Assembly (NCBI GenBank): GCA_964457725.1
Contig: CAYWGQ010000002.1
Span: 1 to 64,000 of the forward strand
Length of the DNA stretch: 64,000 bases
Direction of reading: 5' to 3'
DNA from: FEN-1219 sp964457725
GTDB taxonomy: Bacteria > Pseudomonadota > Gammaproteobacteria > Steroidobacterales > Rariloculaceae
Of the stretch, positions 16,000-23,723 are shown piece by piece; position 1 is the stretch's first letter; every line of letters begins with the position of its first letter. The position numbers were made by a program, and so were the translations under genes. The notes below the pieces were generated by a model that saw only the letters and a list, made by a program, of their open reading frames with translations, ran no database searches and was not told the origin of the DNA.

Positions 16000-16818
16000 A
16001 TGAAACTACGCGCCTTTTCGCTTCTCGCCCTGTCCATCATGCTCGCCGGCGCGCCGGCGGATGCACAGAACTCGACTCCGCGGCTCGCGACCGAAATCGA
16101 GCGGACGCCCGACGGCAAGCCGAAGCTCGACGGCATCTGGCAAGCGCTCGAGCCGGCGAACTGGGACATCCGTCCGCACGCGGCGCGGTCCGGCCCGCTC
16201 GATGCGCTCGGCGCGAGCGGGGCCGTGCCGCCGGGGATCGGCATCGTCGAAGGCGACGAGATCCCGTACCAGCCGTGGGCCTTCGAGCGGCAGCGGGAGA
16301 ACGAGGCGCGCCAGCTCGAGCTCGATCCCGAGGTGAAGTGCTTCATGCCCGGCGTCCCGCGGGCGACCTACATGCCGCATCCGTTCCAGATCTTCCAGAC
16401 GGATCAATACGTGATGATCGCGTATCAGTACGCGAACGCCGTGCGGACGATCCATCTCGAGGATCCGGGTCCGGCGCCGACGTCGTTCTGGATGGGATGG
16501 TCGGTCGGGCGATGGGAAGGCGACACGCTCGTCGTCGATGTCACGGACCAGAAGGCGGAGACGTGGTTCGACCGTGCCGGGAACTTCCACAGCGAGAACA
16601 TGCGCGTGACGGAGCGCTACACGCTGCTCGGTCCGAATCACATGCTGTACGAAGCGACGATCGACGATCCGGAAGTGTTCACGCGGCCGTGGAAGATCAG
16701 CTTGCCGCTCTACCGCCGAGTCGAGGCGCGGGCCGAGTTGCTCGAGTTCAAGTGCATTCCGTTCGCGGAGGAGATCATGTATGGCCATCTGCGGAAGGGC
16801 GCTACCGATGACGAGTAG
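16000..16818 (+). CDS. exported GRW-domain protein
   Basis: About 272 residues from the ATG at 16000 (an in-frame ATG at 15982 is the alternative; neither has a clear ribosome-binding site). The signal peptide ends ADAQ. It begins TPDGKPKLDGIWQ, a variant of the PDLQGxW start seen in its relatives. The C-terminal domain follows the same pattern as 2998-3960: Cys in VKCFMPGVPR, FQIFQTDQYVMIAYQY, VRTIHLED, GWSVGRWEGDTLVVDVTD, MRVTERYTLL, YEATIDDPEVFTRPW and a late Cys (EFKCIPF). It is in line with 16843-17811, 24 bp downstream. Unknown function, presumably periplasmic. Confidence 0.78.
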   Translation: MKLRAFSLLALSIMLAGAPADAQNSTPRLATEIERTPDGKPKLDGIWQALEPANWDIRPHAARSGPLDALGASGAVPPGIGIVEGDEIPYQPWAFERQRENEARQLELDPEVKCFMPGVPRATYMPHPFQIFQTDQYVMIAYQYANAVRTIHLEDPGPAPTSFWMGWSVGRWEGDTLVVDVTDQKAETWFDRAGNFHSENMRVTERYTLLGPNHMLYEATIDDPEVFTRPWKISLPLYRRVEARAELLEFKCIPFAEEIMYGHLRKGATDDE

Positions 16819-16842
16819 CGGACGGCGGCTCGGGCGGTGACG

Positions 16843-17811
16843 ATGCGAACGGCAAAACGCAAGACGGCTCTCGCGGCTGCGGCCGGCGCCTGCTTCGCCG
16901 CGGCAGGCTTCGCGGGCGCGCAGGTATTCGATCCCGATTACGCGGTGCCGCGCACGCCGTACGGTCAGCCCGATCTCCAGGGCGTCTGGTCGAACGCCGT
17001 GCTGACGCCGCTAGAGCGCCCGGCGGACCTCGCGGACAAGGAGACGCTGACCGAGGAGGAAGCGGCTGAATACGCGCGCCAGCGGCGTGAGGCGACGAAC
17101 CGCGACCGCCGCGCCGACGACTCCCAAGAGGACATCCTCGACGCCTACAACGACTTCTGGTGGGACTCCGGCGACAACATCGTGAGAACCCGCCGCACGT
17201 CACTGATCGTCGAGCCGCGCGATGGCCGTGTGCCGAATCTGACGCCCGCCGCGCAGGCGAGGCTCGCGGAGCTTCGCGTTCGCCGCGACCCGCCGGAGGG
17301 TCCGGAGGATCTATCGCTCGGCGTGCGCTGCCTGTATTTCCCGCACGCCGGCCCGCCGATGCTGCCGGGCTCCTACAACAACCACTATCAGCTCGTGCAG
17401 ACCGAGGACTTCGTGCTGATCGTGAACGAGATGGGGCACGAGACGCGGATCATCCCGCTCGACGAGCGCGCGCCGATCCCGGCCGAGATCCGGCAGTGGC
17501 GCGGCAGCTCGCGCGGCAGGTGGGACGGCGATACGTTGATCGTCGAGACGACGCATCGGCGCGCCGACACGCCGCTGCGCGGCTCCGGCGAGAACATGCG
17601 GCTGATCGAGCGGTTCACCCGCGTCGACGACGACGTCCTGTTGTACGAGTTCACCGTCGACGATCCGGAAAGCTTCGAGCGTCCATGGACGGTGCAGATC
17701 CCGTCCGTCCGGGCCGAGGGGCAGCTCTACGAGTTCGCGTGCCACGAGGGTAACCGCTCGCTCGAGGCCATCCTCGCCGGCGCACGCGCGGCGGAGCGCG
17801 GCAACGAGTAG
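16843..17811 (+). CDS. exported GRW-domain protein, paralogue of the 2998-3960 product
   Basis: About 322 residues; ATG at 16843 preferred over GTG at 16837. Signal peptide to about residue 28 (ending FAGAQ). Colinear with the 2998-3960 product: the PDLQGVWSNAVLTPLERP start, NDFWWDSGDN(I/V)VRTRRTSLIV, the Tyr-Asn-Asn-rich strand before QLVQTED, VNEMGHETRIIPLD, GRWDGDTLIVETTHR, YEFTVDDPE and a terminal CHEGNR. The two are obviously duplicates, yet only the 2998-3960 copy keeps a DUF6152 gene next to it. Here the upstream neighbour is a second, more divergent GRW protein. It ends the plus-strand series that starts at 13116. Confidence 0.8.
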   Translation: MRTAKRKTALAAAAGACFAAAGFAGAQVFDPDYAVPRTPYGQPDLQGVWSNAVLTPLERPADLADKETLTEEEAAEYARQRREATNRDRRADDSQEDILDAYNDFWWDSGDNIVRTRRTSLIVEPRDGRVPNLTPAAQARLAELRVRRDPPEGPEDLSLGVRCLYFPHAGPPMLPGSYNNHYQLVQTEDFVLIVNEMGHETRIIPLDERAPIPAEIRQWRGSSRGRWDGDTLIVETTHRRADTPLRGSGENMRLIERFTRVDDDVLLYEFTVDDPESFERPWTVQIPSVRAEGQLYEFACHEGNRSLEAILAGARAAERGNE

Positions 17812-17847
17812 CCCCCGAGCTACTCGTCGTCGCCGGGCGGGTCCCCG

Positions 17848-18306
17848 CTACCGGGATTCGCCGTTGTACTGAGCGTCGGTGACCGGCTCGAGGAACTCGA
17901 TGCCGCCGCCGAACGGCACGATGCCGAGCTGCAGCAGCGGCTCGTCCGCGGCGGCACCGTGCCAGTGCTCGACGCCAGGCGGCGTGTAGTGGATCTCGCC
18001 GGGACCGAGCTCGCGCATCGGCTGGCCGCGATCCTGGACTCTGCCGCGGCCCTCCTGCACGAACAGGATGAACCCGCCCTCGTGGCTGTGCCAGTACGTG
18101 CGGTTGCCGGGCTCGAATCGGCGAAGCCCCATGATCGCGCTCGAATCGACGCCGACCGAGTTGCCGACCCGCGCTTGGCGCAGCGCCTGCTCCGAGGATG
18201 CGCCGTCCTGGGCGAGGCCGATCGTCCATAGGCCGCCGAGCGCCGCGGCAACGGCACCCGCTGCGATTGCACGGCCTCGCAGGCCGACTCGTACGCTTCT
18301 TTTCAT
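17848..18306 (-). CDS. exported cupin-domain protein
   Basis: A 152-residue protein with start at 18306 supported by GAGGAG. The N-terminus is a signal peptide or signal anchor (VGLRGRAIAAGAVAAALGG, ending GLAQ). The cupin core has RTYWHSHEGGFILFVQEGRG (metal-ligand His-x-His plus Glu-like spacing, about residues 68-88) and GEIHYTPPGVEHWHG (about 102-116) with the C-terminal metal His. It is a good candidate for a metal-binding cupin, unlike the one at 13116. It lies 119 bp downstream of actP on the same strand, so it may be the last gene of the symporter operon. Periplasmic role and substrate are unknown. Confidence 0.82.
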   Translation of the reverse strand: MKRSVRVGLRGRAIAAGAVAAALGGLWTIGLAQDGASSEQALRQARVGNSVGVDSSAIMGLRRFEPGNRTYWHSHEGGFILFVQEGRGRVQDRGQPMRELGPGEIHYTPPGVEHWHGAAADEPLLQLGIVPFGGGIEFLEPVTDAQYNGESR

Positions 18307-18425
18307 GCCTTGAGCTCCTCGATCGCTGCTTCGTTCCGGAAATCTCGCGTGCTCGGTCCAGGGCGGCGACGCGGCTCGGCCGGCGCCGCCCCGAGAGGCT
18401 CGACCCGAGCTCATGATGCCCTTCG

Positions 18426-19982
18426 TCAGACGCCCTCCTGCTCCGCGGGCAGCGGCGCACCGAGCAGCATGCGGCGCTCGGCCGCCGAGAAGGCTTCGAA
18501 CGCCGCCTTCTCCGGCGCGACGAGCGAGACGACGATGCCGGCCGCGAACGCGAGCGGCATCGACAAGAGCGCGGGGTTGCGGAGAGGGAACCACGCTTGC
18601 GCTTCGCCGAGCACGTCGACCTGGATCGTCGGCGAGAAGTAGATCGCGATCAGCGCGGTGAGCGTGCCGACCGCGATCGCCGCGACGATTCCGGCCGTCG
18701 TCGCACGCCGCCAGAACATCGCGAGCACCAGCGCCGGAAAGTTGCCGCTCGCCGCGATCGCGAACGCGAGACCGACCATGAACGCGACGTTCTGACTCTT
18801 GAACGCGATGCCGAGCACGATCGCGAGCAACGCGAGCAGCACGGTGGCCGTGCGTGCGACCGCGAGCTGCTCGCGGTGGTTCGCTTCGCCTCTGCGGACG
18901 ATCGAGATCCAGAGGTCGTGACTCAGCGCTGCGGCCCCGGAGAGCGTCAAGCCGGCGACGACGGCGAGGATCGTCGCGAAGGCGACGGCGGCGATGAAGC
19001 CGAGCAGCGTGGTGCCGCCGAGCGCTTCGGCGAGCAGCGGCGCGGCCATGTTGCCGCCCGGGTCGACGCCCGAGATGACCGCCGGGCCGACAAGGACCAT
19101 TGCGCCGAAGCCGAGCACGAACGTCATCAGATAGAAGAGGCCGATCAGCCCGGTCGCCCAGAACACGGATTGGCGGGCCGCGGCCGCGTCCGGCACCGTG
19201 TAGAAGCGCATCAAGATGTGCGGCAAGCCGGCGGTGCCGAACATCAGCGCGAGGCCGAGCGACACGGCCTCCCAGGCGCTCGAGATCAAGGAGCCGGGCT
19301 CGAGCACCCGCGCGCCGTGCGTCTCGGCGGCCGCGGCGAACAGGGCGAGCGGGTTCATCCCGAAGCGCGCGAGCACGAGGACGGTCAACAGCGCCGCCCC
19401 GCCCATCAGCAGGCACGCCTTGACGATCTGCACCCAGGTCGTCGCGATCATTCCGCCGAACAGAACGTAGATCAGCATGACGACGCCGACGCTGACGACC
19501 GCCACCTCGTAGCTGAGGCCGAACATCAGCTGGATCAGATAGCCCGCGCCGACCATCTGTGCGATCAAGTAGAAGGCCACGACGCTCAGCGTGCCGAGCG
19601 CGGCGGCCATCCGGACCGGCGCCTGGCGCAGCCTGAACGCGACGACGTCGGCGAACGTGTACTTGCCGAGATTGCGCAGCGGCTCCGCGATCAGCACGAG
19701 CACGACCGGCCAGCCGACGAGCCAGCCGGTCGAGTAGATCAGCCCGTCGAACCCCGACAACGACACGAGCCCGGCGATCCCGAGGAAGCTCGCCGCGCTC
19801 ATGTAGTCGCCCGCGAGCGCGAAGCCGTTCTGCCGCCCCGAGATCGTGCGTCCGGCGGCGAAGTACTCCTCCGTGCTCTTCGTCCTGCGCGCGGCCCAGT
19901 AGGTGATCCCGAGGGTGAGAGTGACGAACAGCAAGAAGAACGTTATCGCCGTCGCATTCGGCTCGCCGAGGGCCGTGCTCAT
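18426..19982 (-). CDS. ActP-like sodium:solute (cation/acetate) symporter
   Basis: A 518-residue SSS-family symporter with about 13 transmembrane helices. Diagnostic stretches are FFLLFVTLTLGITYWAARRT, GRTISGRQNGFALAGDYMSA (substrate/Na+-site helix 1), GLIYSTGWLVGWPVVL, ADVVAFRLRQ and GGTTLLGFIAAVAFATIL. This pattern is that of ActP-type acetate/monocarboxylate permeases. It overlaps the DUF485 gene by four bases, the normal yjcH-actP arrangement, although the usual acs gene is not here. The candidate ECF promoter at 20378-20404 (minus strand) suggests co-regulation with the TonB receptors. Short-chain carboxylate uptake is likely; the exact substrate is inferred. Confidence 0.9.
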   Translation of the reverse strand: MSTALGEPNATAITFFLLFVTLTLGITYWAARRTKSTEEYFAAGRTISGRQNGFALAGDYMSAASFLGIAGLVSLSGFDGLIYSTGWLVGWPVVLVLIAEPLRNLGKYTFADVVAFRLRQAPVRMAAALGTLSVVAFYLIAQMVGAGYLIQLMFGLSYEVAVVSVGVVMLIYVLFGGMIATTWVQIVKACLLMGGAALLTVLVLARFGMNPLALFAAAAETHGARVLEPGSLISSAWEAVSLGLALMFGTAGLPHILMRFYTVPDAAAARQSVFWATGLIGLFYLMTFVLGFGAMVLVGPAVISGVDPGGNMAAPLLAEALGGTTLLGFIAAVAFATILAVVAGLTLSGAAALSHDLWISIVRRGEANHREQLAVARTATVLLALLAIVLGIAFKSQNVAFMVGLAFAIAASGNFPALVLAMFWRRATTAGIVAAIAVGTLTALIAIYFSPTIQVDVLGEAQAWFPLRNPALLSMPLAFAAGIVVSLVAPEKAAFEAFSAAERRMLLGAPLPAEQEGV

Positions 19983-20260
19983 CGTGCGCCGTTCCGCAGC
20001 CGAGCGATCTCGGCGTCGATCCGCTGGTTCGTCCAGCGAACGTAGTACCAGGTCGTGCCCCAGGTGACGCCGATCACGGCCGCGCCGAGCGCGACACCGA
20101 CGGACAGGCCCTCGGTGATCAGCACGCTCATGCCGGGCTTGAAGAACGCGATCAGCAGCACGAAGCCGAAGTAAACCGCCACGACGAGGCTGCTGACGGC
20201 AATGGCCATACGCCAGCGCAGGCGCGCGAGGCGCCGCAAGGAATCCGTTTCGGTCGACAA
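19979..20260 (-). CDS. DUF485 (YjcH-like) small membrane protein
   Basis: A 93-residue protein if it starts at the TTG at 20260, which has GGGAGAG a few bases upstream; the ATG at 20329 would give 116 residues but lacks a ribosome-binding site. Two transmembrane helices (MAIAVSSLVVAVYFGFVLLI and VGVALGAAVIGVTWGTTWYY) with a short charged C-terminus (RIDAEIARLRNGAR) fit DUF485. Such proteins are encoded immediately before actP and are thought to assist the permease. Coupled to actP by a four-base overlap. Confidence 0.85.
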   Translation of the reverse strand: MSTETDSLRRLARLRWRMAIAVSSLVVAVYFGFVLLIAFFKPGMSVLITEGLSVGVALGAAVIGVTWGTTWYYVRWTNQRIDAEIARLRNGAR

Positions 20261-20377
20261 AGTCTCTCCCGGCAGCGGCGACGCCGGCAGCGCGCCGCGG
20301 CGCTCCCGGACCAGATCGAGGGTGCACATCCAGGACGACGGCCGCTATGCGCCGCCCGGCTGCGGAGCCCCCGACAG

Positions 20378-20404
20378 TAGACAGATCAAGTGCCGATTAT
20401 CCTC
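20378..20404 (-). promoter_or_regulatory. candidate ECF-sigma promoter of the yjcH-actP-cupin operon
   Basis: Read on the minus strand: GAGGATAA (20404-20397), 13 bases, TGTCTA (20383-20378). The -10-like box is identical to, and the -35-like box six of eight identical with, the three plus-strand motifs; the spacer is one base longer. It lies 118 bp upstream of the preferred yjcH start. Together with the plus-strand motif at 20562-20587 it fills the 409-bp gap 20261-20669, in which I see no gene. Confidence 0.45.
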
Positions 20405-20561
20405 CATCGGCAGCCGTCGACGTGCGACTCGAAGAACGTCATGGAATCCCCCCGGACATGAACGCTGCGAGCTTATATGAGCGGCGCCCGAAGCGTCGAG
20501 CGGCGGAGGGCGGTCCGCCGACTCGGGGAGCGCGTGTGCCCGACTCGCCGCGCCGGGGGTA

Positions 20562-20587
20562 GAGGATTTCGACCGCTCGGCTGTCTA
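20562..20587 (+). promoter_or_regulatory. candidate ECF-sigma promoter of the DUF6152 gene
   Basis: GTA then GAGGATTT (20562-20569), 12 bases, TGTCTA (20582-20587): identical boxes and spacing to 4082-4107 and 10120-10145. The expected start point near 20594 gives a leader of about 76 bases before the ATG at 20670. Its presence before a DUF6152 gene is the main reason to place that family in the same regulon as the TonB receptors. Confidence 0.6.
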
Positions 20588-20669
20588 CTGAGAACGGCCG
20601 CGAAGCCGCCGCGCACCCGGTGTCGCGGTGCAGGGAGCGGACAGTCGGAGAGACCAGAGAGGACGGTTG

Positions 20670-21071
20670 ATGACGTTCAGATCGATGTTGCTGTCGCTTG
20701 CCGCGGCAGCTCTGCTCGCTTCGGCAAAGGCCGATGCCCATCATTCGTTCGCGTCCGAGTTCGACGCGAATCAACCGATCATGCTGAACGGCGTCGTGAC
20801 GAAGGTCGAGTTCATCAATCCGCATTCGTGGATCCACGTCGCCGTTACCCGCGATGACGGCACGGTCGAGAACTGGGAGATCGAGGGCGGGACGCCGAAC
20901 ACGCTGTTCCGCAGAGGCATCAACGACCGGACGCTGCCGCTCGGAGCCGAAGTGCGAGTCGAAGGCTATCGTGCGCGGGACGGCTCGTTCCGGGCGAGCG
21001 GCCGGGACATCACGTTCCCCGATGGCCGGAAGCTCTTCCTGAGCGGTTCCGCGCCGCCGGGCGAAGAGTAA
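20670..21071 (+). CDS. exported DUF6152 protein (single-domain)
   Basis: A 133-residue protein; the ATG at 20670 follows GAGAGGA. Signal peptide to about residue 23 (LLSLAAAALLASAKADA), then mature HHSFASEFDANQPIMLNG. The rest closely follows the 2537-2944 product: VVTKVEFINPHSWIHVAV, GGTPNTLFRRGINDRTLPLG, VEGYRARDGSFRASG and RDITFPDGRKLFLSGSAPPG are nearly identical. Unlike that copy it has no GRW gene beside it but has its own ECF-type promoter. A GATC- or nucleotide-binding motif is absent. Probably a soluble periplasmic beta protein of unknown function. The next gene (21216) is an exported monooxygenase-like protein. Confidence 0.87.
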   Translation: MTFRSMLLSLAAAALLASAKADAHHSFASEFDANQPIMLNGVVTKVEFINPHSWIHVAVTRDDGTVENWEIEGGTPNTLFRRGINDRTLPLGAEVRVEGYRARDGSFRASGRDITFPDGRKLFLSGSAPPGEE

Positions 21072-21215
21072 CCGTCCGGCGAGGACGCCTCGGCATCCGC
21101 GCCGACTCGCGCTCGCCGTGAAGGCCGAGCGACGCACGCGCTGGCGATGCCCGGGTGCGAGCCGGAGCGGAGCACCCTTTCGTTCGTCTTGGCAGACAGC
21201 TTCGAGGAGTCGGCA

Positions 21216-21587
21216 GTGAAAGCACTATGCAGTGGTTTGGCGGCGTTGCTGCTCGCGCTCGGTCTCGTGCCGAGTGCGCTCGCGCAAGGCGACGGCCTTC
21301 TTTACGTCACGGTCGAGCTGGCGGTGAAGCCGGGCATGTCGGCGGAGTTCGTCGAGCTGATCACGAACGCCGCGCCCGAGACGCGGGAGTTCGACGGCTG
21401 CCGGTACTTCGCGGTGCTCGTCGACCGGACGGATCCGGACAAGGTGCTGTTCTACCAGATCTGGGACTCGCGCGCGGATCTCGATGCCTACATCGCGTGG
21501 CGCAACGAGACCGGCTTCGGCGAGAAGATGATGCCGCTCCTCTCCGGGCCGCCGCAGACCCGGTACTTCACGCTCGCATCCGACTAG
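21216..21587 (+). CDS. exported antibiotic-biosynthesis-monooxygenase-like (ABM) protein
   Basis: A 123-residue protein starting at GTG 21216, with GAGGAG upstream. A signal peptide (ALCSGLAALLLALGLVPSALAQ) precedes an ABM dimeric alpha/beta-barrel domain: YVTVELAVKPGMSAEFVEL, DGCRYFAVLVDRTDPDKVLF, YQIWDSRADLDAYIAWR and a final strand TRYFTL. This is the pattern of YgiN/quinol-monooxygenase-like proteins, which act without metal or cofactor, but most are cytoplasmic, so the export signal is unusual. It is 144 bp downstream of the DUF6152 gene and may share its transcript. Substrate unknown. Confidence 0.82.
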   Translation: MKALCSGLAALLLALGLVPSALAQGDGLLYVTVELAVKPGMSAEFVELITNAAPETREFDGCRYFAVLVDRTDPDKVLFYQIWDSRADLDAYIAWRNETGFGEKMMPLLSGPPQTRYFTLASD

Positions 21588-21602
21588 GACGCCGCGTCCG
21601 GC

Positions 21603-21681
21603 GGGAGCGGCCTTCGTGCCGAGATCGGTCCGGTGCCGCTTCCGCTCGCGCACCGATGCGATCGCGGCGAAGGCCGCTCCC
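21603..21681. repeat. REP-like palindromic element between convergent genes
   Basis: GGGAGCGGCCTTCG (21603-21616) and CGAAGGCCGCTCCC (21668-21681) are perfect 14-bp inverted arms 51 bp apart. The GGGAGCGGCCTTCG/CGAAGGCCGCTCCC type is very like the GGAGCGGC-ended REP elements of Xanthomonadales and pseudomonads. It occupies the gap between the convergent ABM and dodecin genes, the usual place for such elements, and the transcript could act as a bidirectional terminator. Confidence 0.65.
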
Positions 21682-21708
21682 ACCGAGAGGAATCGCGGCG
21701 CGAATCGC

Positions 21709-21915
21709 TCAGCGGTCGTCGAGCACGAAGGTGACCTTCATGATCACCCGCCATTCCTTGACCTGGTCGTTCTCGACCTTCACGTGCTGCTCGTGCACCC
21801 AGGCGCCCTGGATATTGTGAAGCGTCTTCGCGGCGCGTGCGATGCCGTCGCGGATCGCGGCTTCGAAGCTCTCGGAAGAGGCGGCTGACAGCTCGACGAC
21901 TTTGGCGATGGCCAT
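21709..21915 (-). CDS. dodecin-like flavin-binding protein
   Basis: A 68-residue protein; the start at 21915 has GGAGGA upstream. The sequence MAIAKVVELSAASSESFEAA, then RAAKTLHNIQGAWVHEQHVK and a final VIMKVTFVLDD is the complete small beta-alpha-beta-beta fold of dodecin, including the aromatic Trp (GAWV) that stacks on flavin. Dodecins assemble into hollow dodecamers that store or buffer riboflavin/FMN in the cytoplasm. It follows pcm on the same strand with an 87-bp gap. Confidence 0.93.
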   Translation of the reverse strand: MAIAKVVELSAASSESFEAAIRDGIARAAKTLHNIQGAWVHEQHVKVENDQVKEWRVIMKVTFVLDDR

Positions 21916-22002
21916 GGAGAGTCCTCCTTTGTTCCGGAGCAGGGAACGCAGCAAGTCGCATGCCACGCCCCCGAGCGGCGGCGGAGAAGACGCAGCCCGA
22001 GG

Positions 22003-22644
22003 TCACGCGTAGCCCTCGGCGCCTATCAGCGGGACGAACCGCACCGCCCCGAGGTCCTCCTCTTCCCAGGCGGCCTCGCCGGTCCGGCGAACGCGCAGCA
22101 GCTTCTGCACGCGCTCGGATCCGACCGGGATCACGAGTCGGCCGCCGACCGCGAGCTGCTCGCGCAGCGATGCCGGCACCGCCGGGGCGCCCGCCGTGAC
22201 GACGATAGCGTCGAACGGCGCGTGCTCGGGCCAGCCGAGCGTGCCGTCGCCGCAGCGAACTTGCACGTTGCGATAGCCGAGCGCTTCGAGGCGCTCGCGC
22301 GCGCCGTCCGCGAGCACGCGGTGTCGCTCGATCGTGTACACCTCTCGGGCGAGCTCGGCGAGCACCGCCGCGGCGTAGCCCGAGCCCGTGCCGATCTCGA
22401 GCACCCGGTCGTCCGGCTCGAGCTCGAGGGCTTCGGTCATCAGCGCGACGACGTACGGCTGCGAGATCGTCTGCCCGGCGTCGATCGGCAGGGGGGTATC
22501 GTCGTAGGCAAGCGCCGCGAGCTCCGCCGGCACGAAGCGCTCGCGCGGCACGCGCCGCATCGCCGCGAGAAGCCGCGGGTCGCGGATACCGCGCGCGGCG
22601 ATCTGCCGCGTAACCATCGCTTCACGCTCGCGAGCCGCGTCCAT
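22003..22644 (-). CDS. pcm: protein-L-isoaspartate O-methyltransferase
   Basis: A 213-residue SAM-dependent enzyme that repairs L-isoaspartyl residues in aged proteins. The start at 22644 (MDAAREREAMVTRQI) fits the family; an upstream ATG at 22677 is less likely. Motifs in order: RDPRLLAAMRRVPRERFVP, DDTPLPIDAGQTISQPYVVA (PCMT substrate motif with the catalytic loop), VLEIGTGSGYAAAVLAEL (SAM motif I), FDAIVVTAGAPAVPASL, and a final GRLVIPVG. Length and motifs are normal. It lies 51 bp downstream of the exonuclease gene on the same strand. Confidence 0.95.
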   Translation of the reverse strand: MDAAREREAMVTRQIAARGIRDPRLLAAMRRVPRERFVPAELAALAYDDTPLPIDAGQTISQPYVVALMTEALELEPDDRVLEIGTGSGYAAAVLAELAREVYTIERHRVLADGARERLEALGYRNVQVRCGDGTLGWPEHAPFDAIVVTAGAPAVPASLREQLAVGGRLVIPVGSERVQKLLRVRRTGEAAWEEEDLGAVRFVPLIGAEGYA

Positions 22645-22695
22645 TTGCCGGTGCACCCTCGTCGGGGCTCGATGCAAGACGCAAGCCAGCGGCGA

Positions 22696-23523
22696 TCACG
22701 TCGGCGACCGCGAGCTCCCGCGGCGCGAGCGGCGGGGTGCCGAGGCGGCGGCCGGCTCGAGGTCGACGCCGACCGGACAGTGGTCGGAGCCGGTCACGTG
22801 CGGCCAGATGAACGCGTTCGTGACTCGCCTTGCTGCGGAGGGGGAGGCGAGCACGTAGTCGATGCGCCAGCCGACGTTGCGCTCGCGTGCGCCGCCCCAT
22901 TGGCGCCACCACGTGTAGTGGCCGTTCTCGCCCGGGTGGCGCACTCGAAACGTGTCGACCCAGCCGGCCTCGATCCAGCGCGAGAACTCCGCGCGTTCCT
23001 CCGGGAGGAAGCCGCTCGTCTTTGCGTTGTCCTTCGGCCGTGCGAGGTCGATCTCCTCGTGCGCCGTATTGAAGTCGCCGACGACGAGCACGTCGCCGCG
23101 GCGCCGGAGCGCCTGCACCCGGTCGAACACGGCCCGGTAGAAGTCGAGCTTGTACGGCACGCGGCTGTTGTCGCGGTTCTTGCCGCTGCCCTTCGGGAAG
23201 TAGCCGTTGACGACGTAAGTGCGGCCGAACCGCGCGAGGATCAGCCGCCCCTCGCAGTCGAAGCGGCGCTCGCCGAGACCGATCTCGACGGCGTCGGGCT
23301 GCACTCGGGAGTAGATCGCGACGCCGCTGTAGCCGGGGCGCTCCGCCGGCGCGAAGCATGTGTGCCAGCCGGGCGGCTCGCGGGTCGCGGGCTCGAGCTG
23401 CGCCGGGGCGGCGCGCACCTCCTGAACGGCGACCACGTCGGCGCCGGACTCCGCAAGGAAGCGCAAGAATCCTTTCTTCGCGCACGCCCGAAGGCCGTTC
23501 ACGTTCCAGCTCACGATTCGCAT
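22696..23523 (-). CDS. xth: exodeoxyribonuclease III / AP endonuclease
   Basis: A 275-residue exonuclease III family DNA-repair enzyme (exonuclease-endonuclease-phosphatase fold). Motifs: MRIVSWNVNGLRA at the start, VVAVQEVRA with the metal Glu (about residue 35), VNGYFPKGS with the Tyr, LVVGDFNTAHEEIDLA with the catalytic Asp and Asn (about 148), TWWRQWGG, GWRIDYVLAS and the final GSDHCPVGVDL with the Asp-His pair (about 245-255). It would act at abasic sites and 3'-blocked ends. First gene of the xth-pcm-dodecin series on the minus strand. Confidence 0.95.
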   Translation of the reverse strand: MRIVSWNVNGLRACAKKGFLRFLAESGADVVAVQEVRAAPAQLEPATREPPGWHTCFAPAERPGYSGVAIYSRVQPDAVEIGLGERRFDCEGRLILARFGRTYVVNGYFPKGSGKNRDNSRVPYKLDFYRAVFDRVQALRRRGDVLVVGDFNTAHEEIDLARPKDNAKTSGFLPEERAEFSRWIEAGWVDTFRVRHPGENGHYTWWRQWGGARERNVGWRIDYVLASPSAARRVTNAFIWPHVTGSDHCPVGVDLEPAAASAPRRSRRGSSRSPT

Positions 23524-23723
23524 GCCGTTCGATTCGCCTCGTCGTCGTCGTCGCGGCGGTCCCGCCGCTCGGCGCGCTAGTGTGCCCTAACTCGGCCGCG
23601 GCGGGCGTCCGGCGCGGGGCGCTGCCCGAATCTGAGCTTTTCTGGAGCCCGCACGCCGCGTCTTGCCGAGCGCTCGCGCTGCGGCAATGATGGCGCTGCC
23701 TCGAGACGAGTCGGGCGACGACG

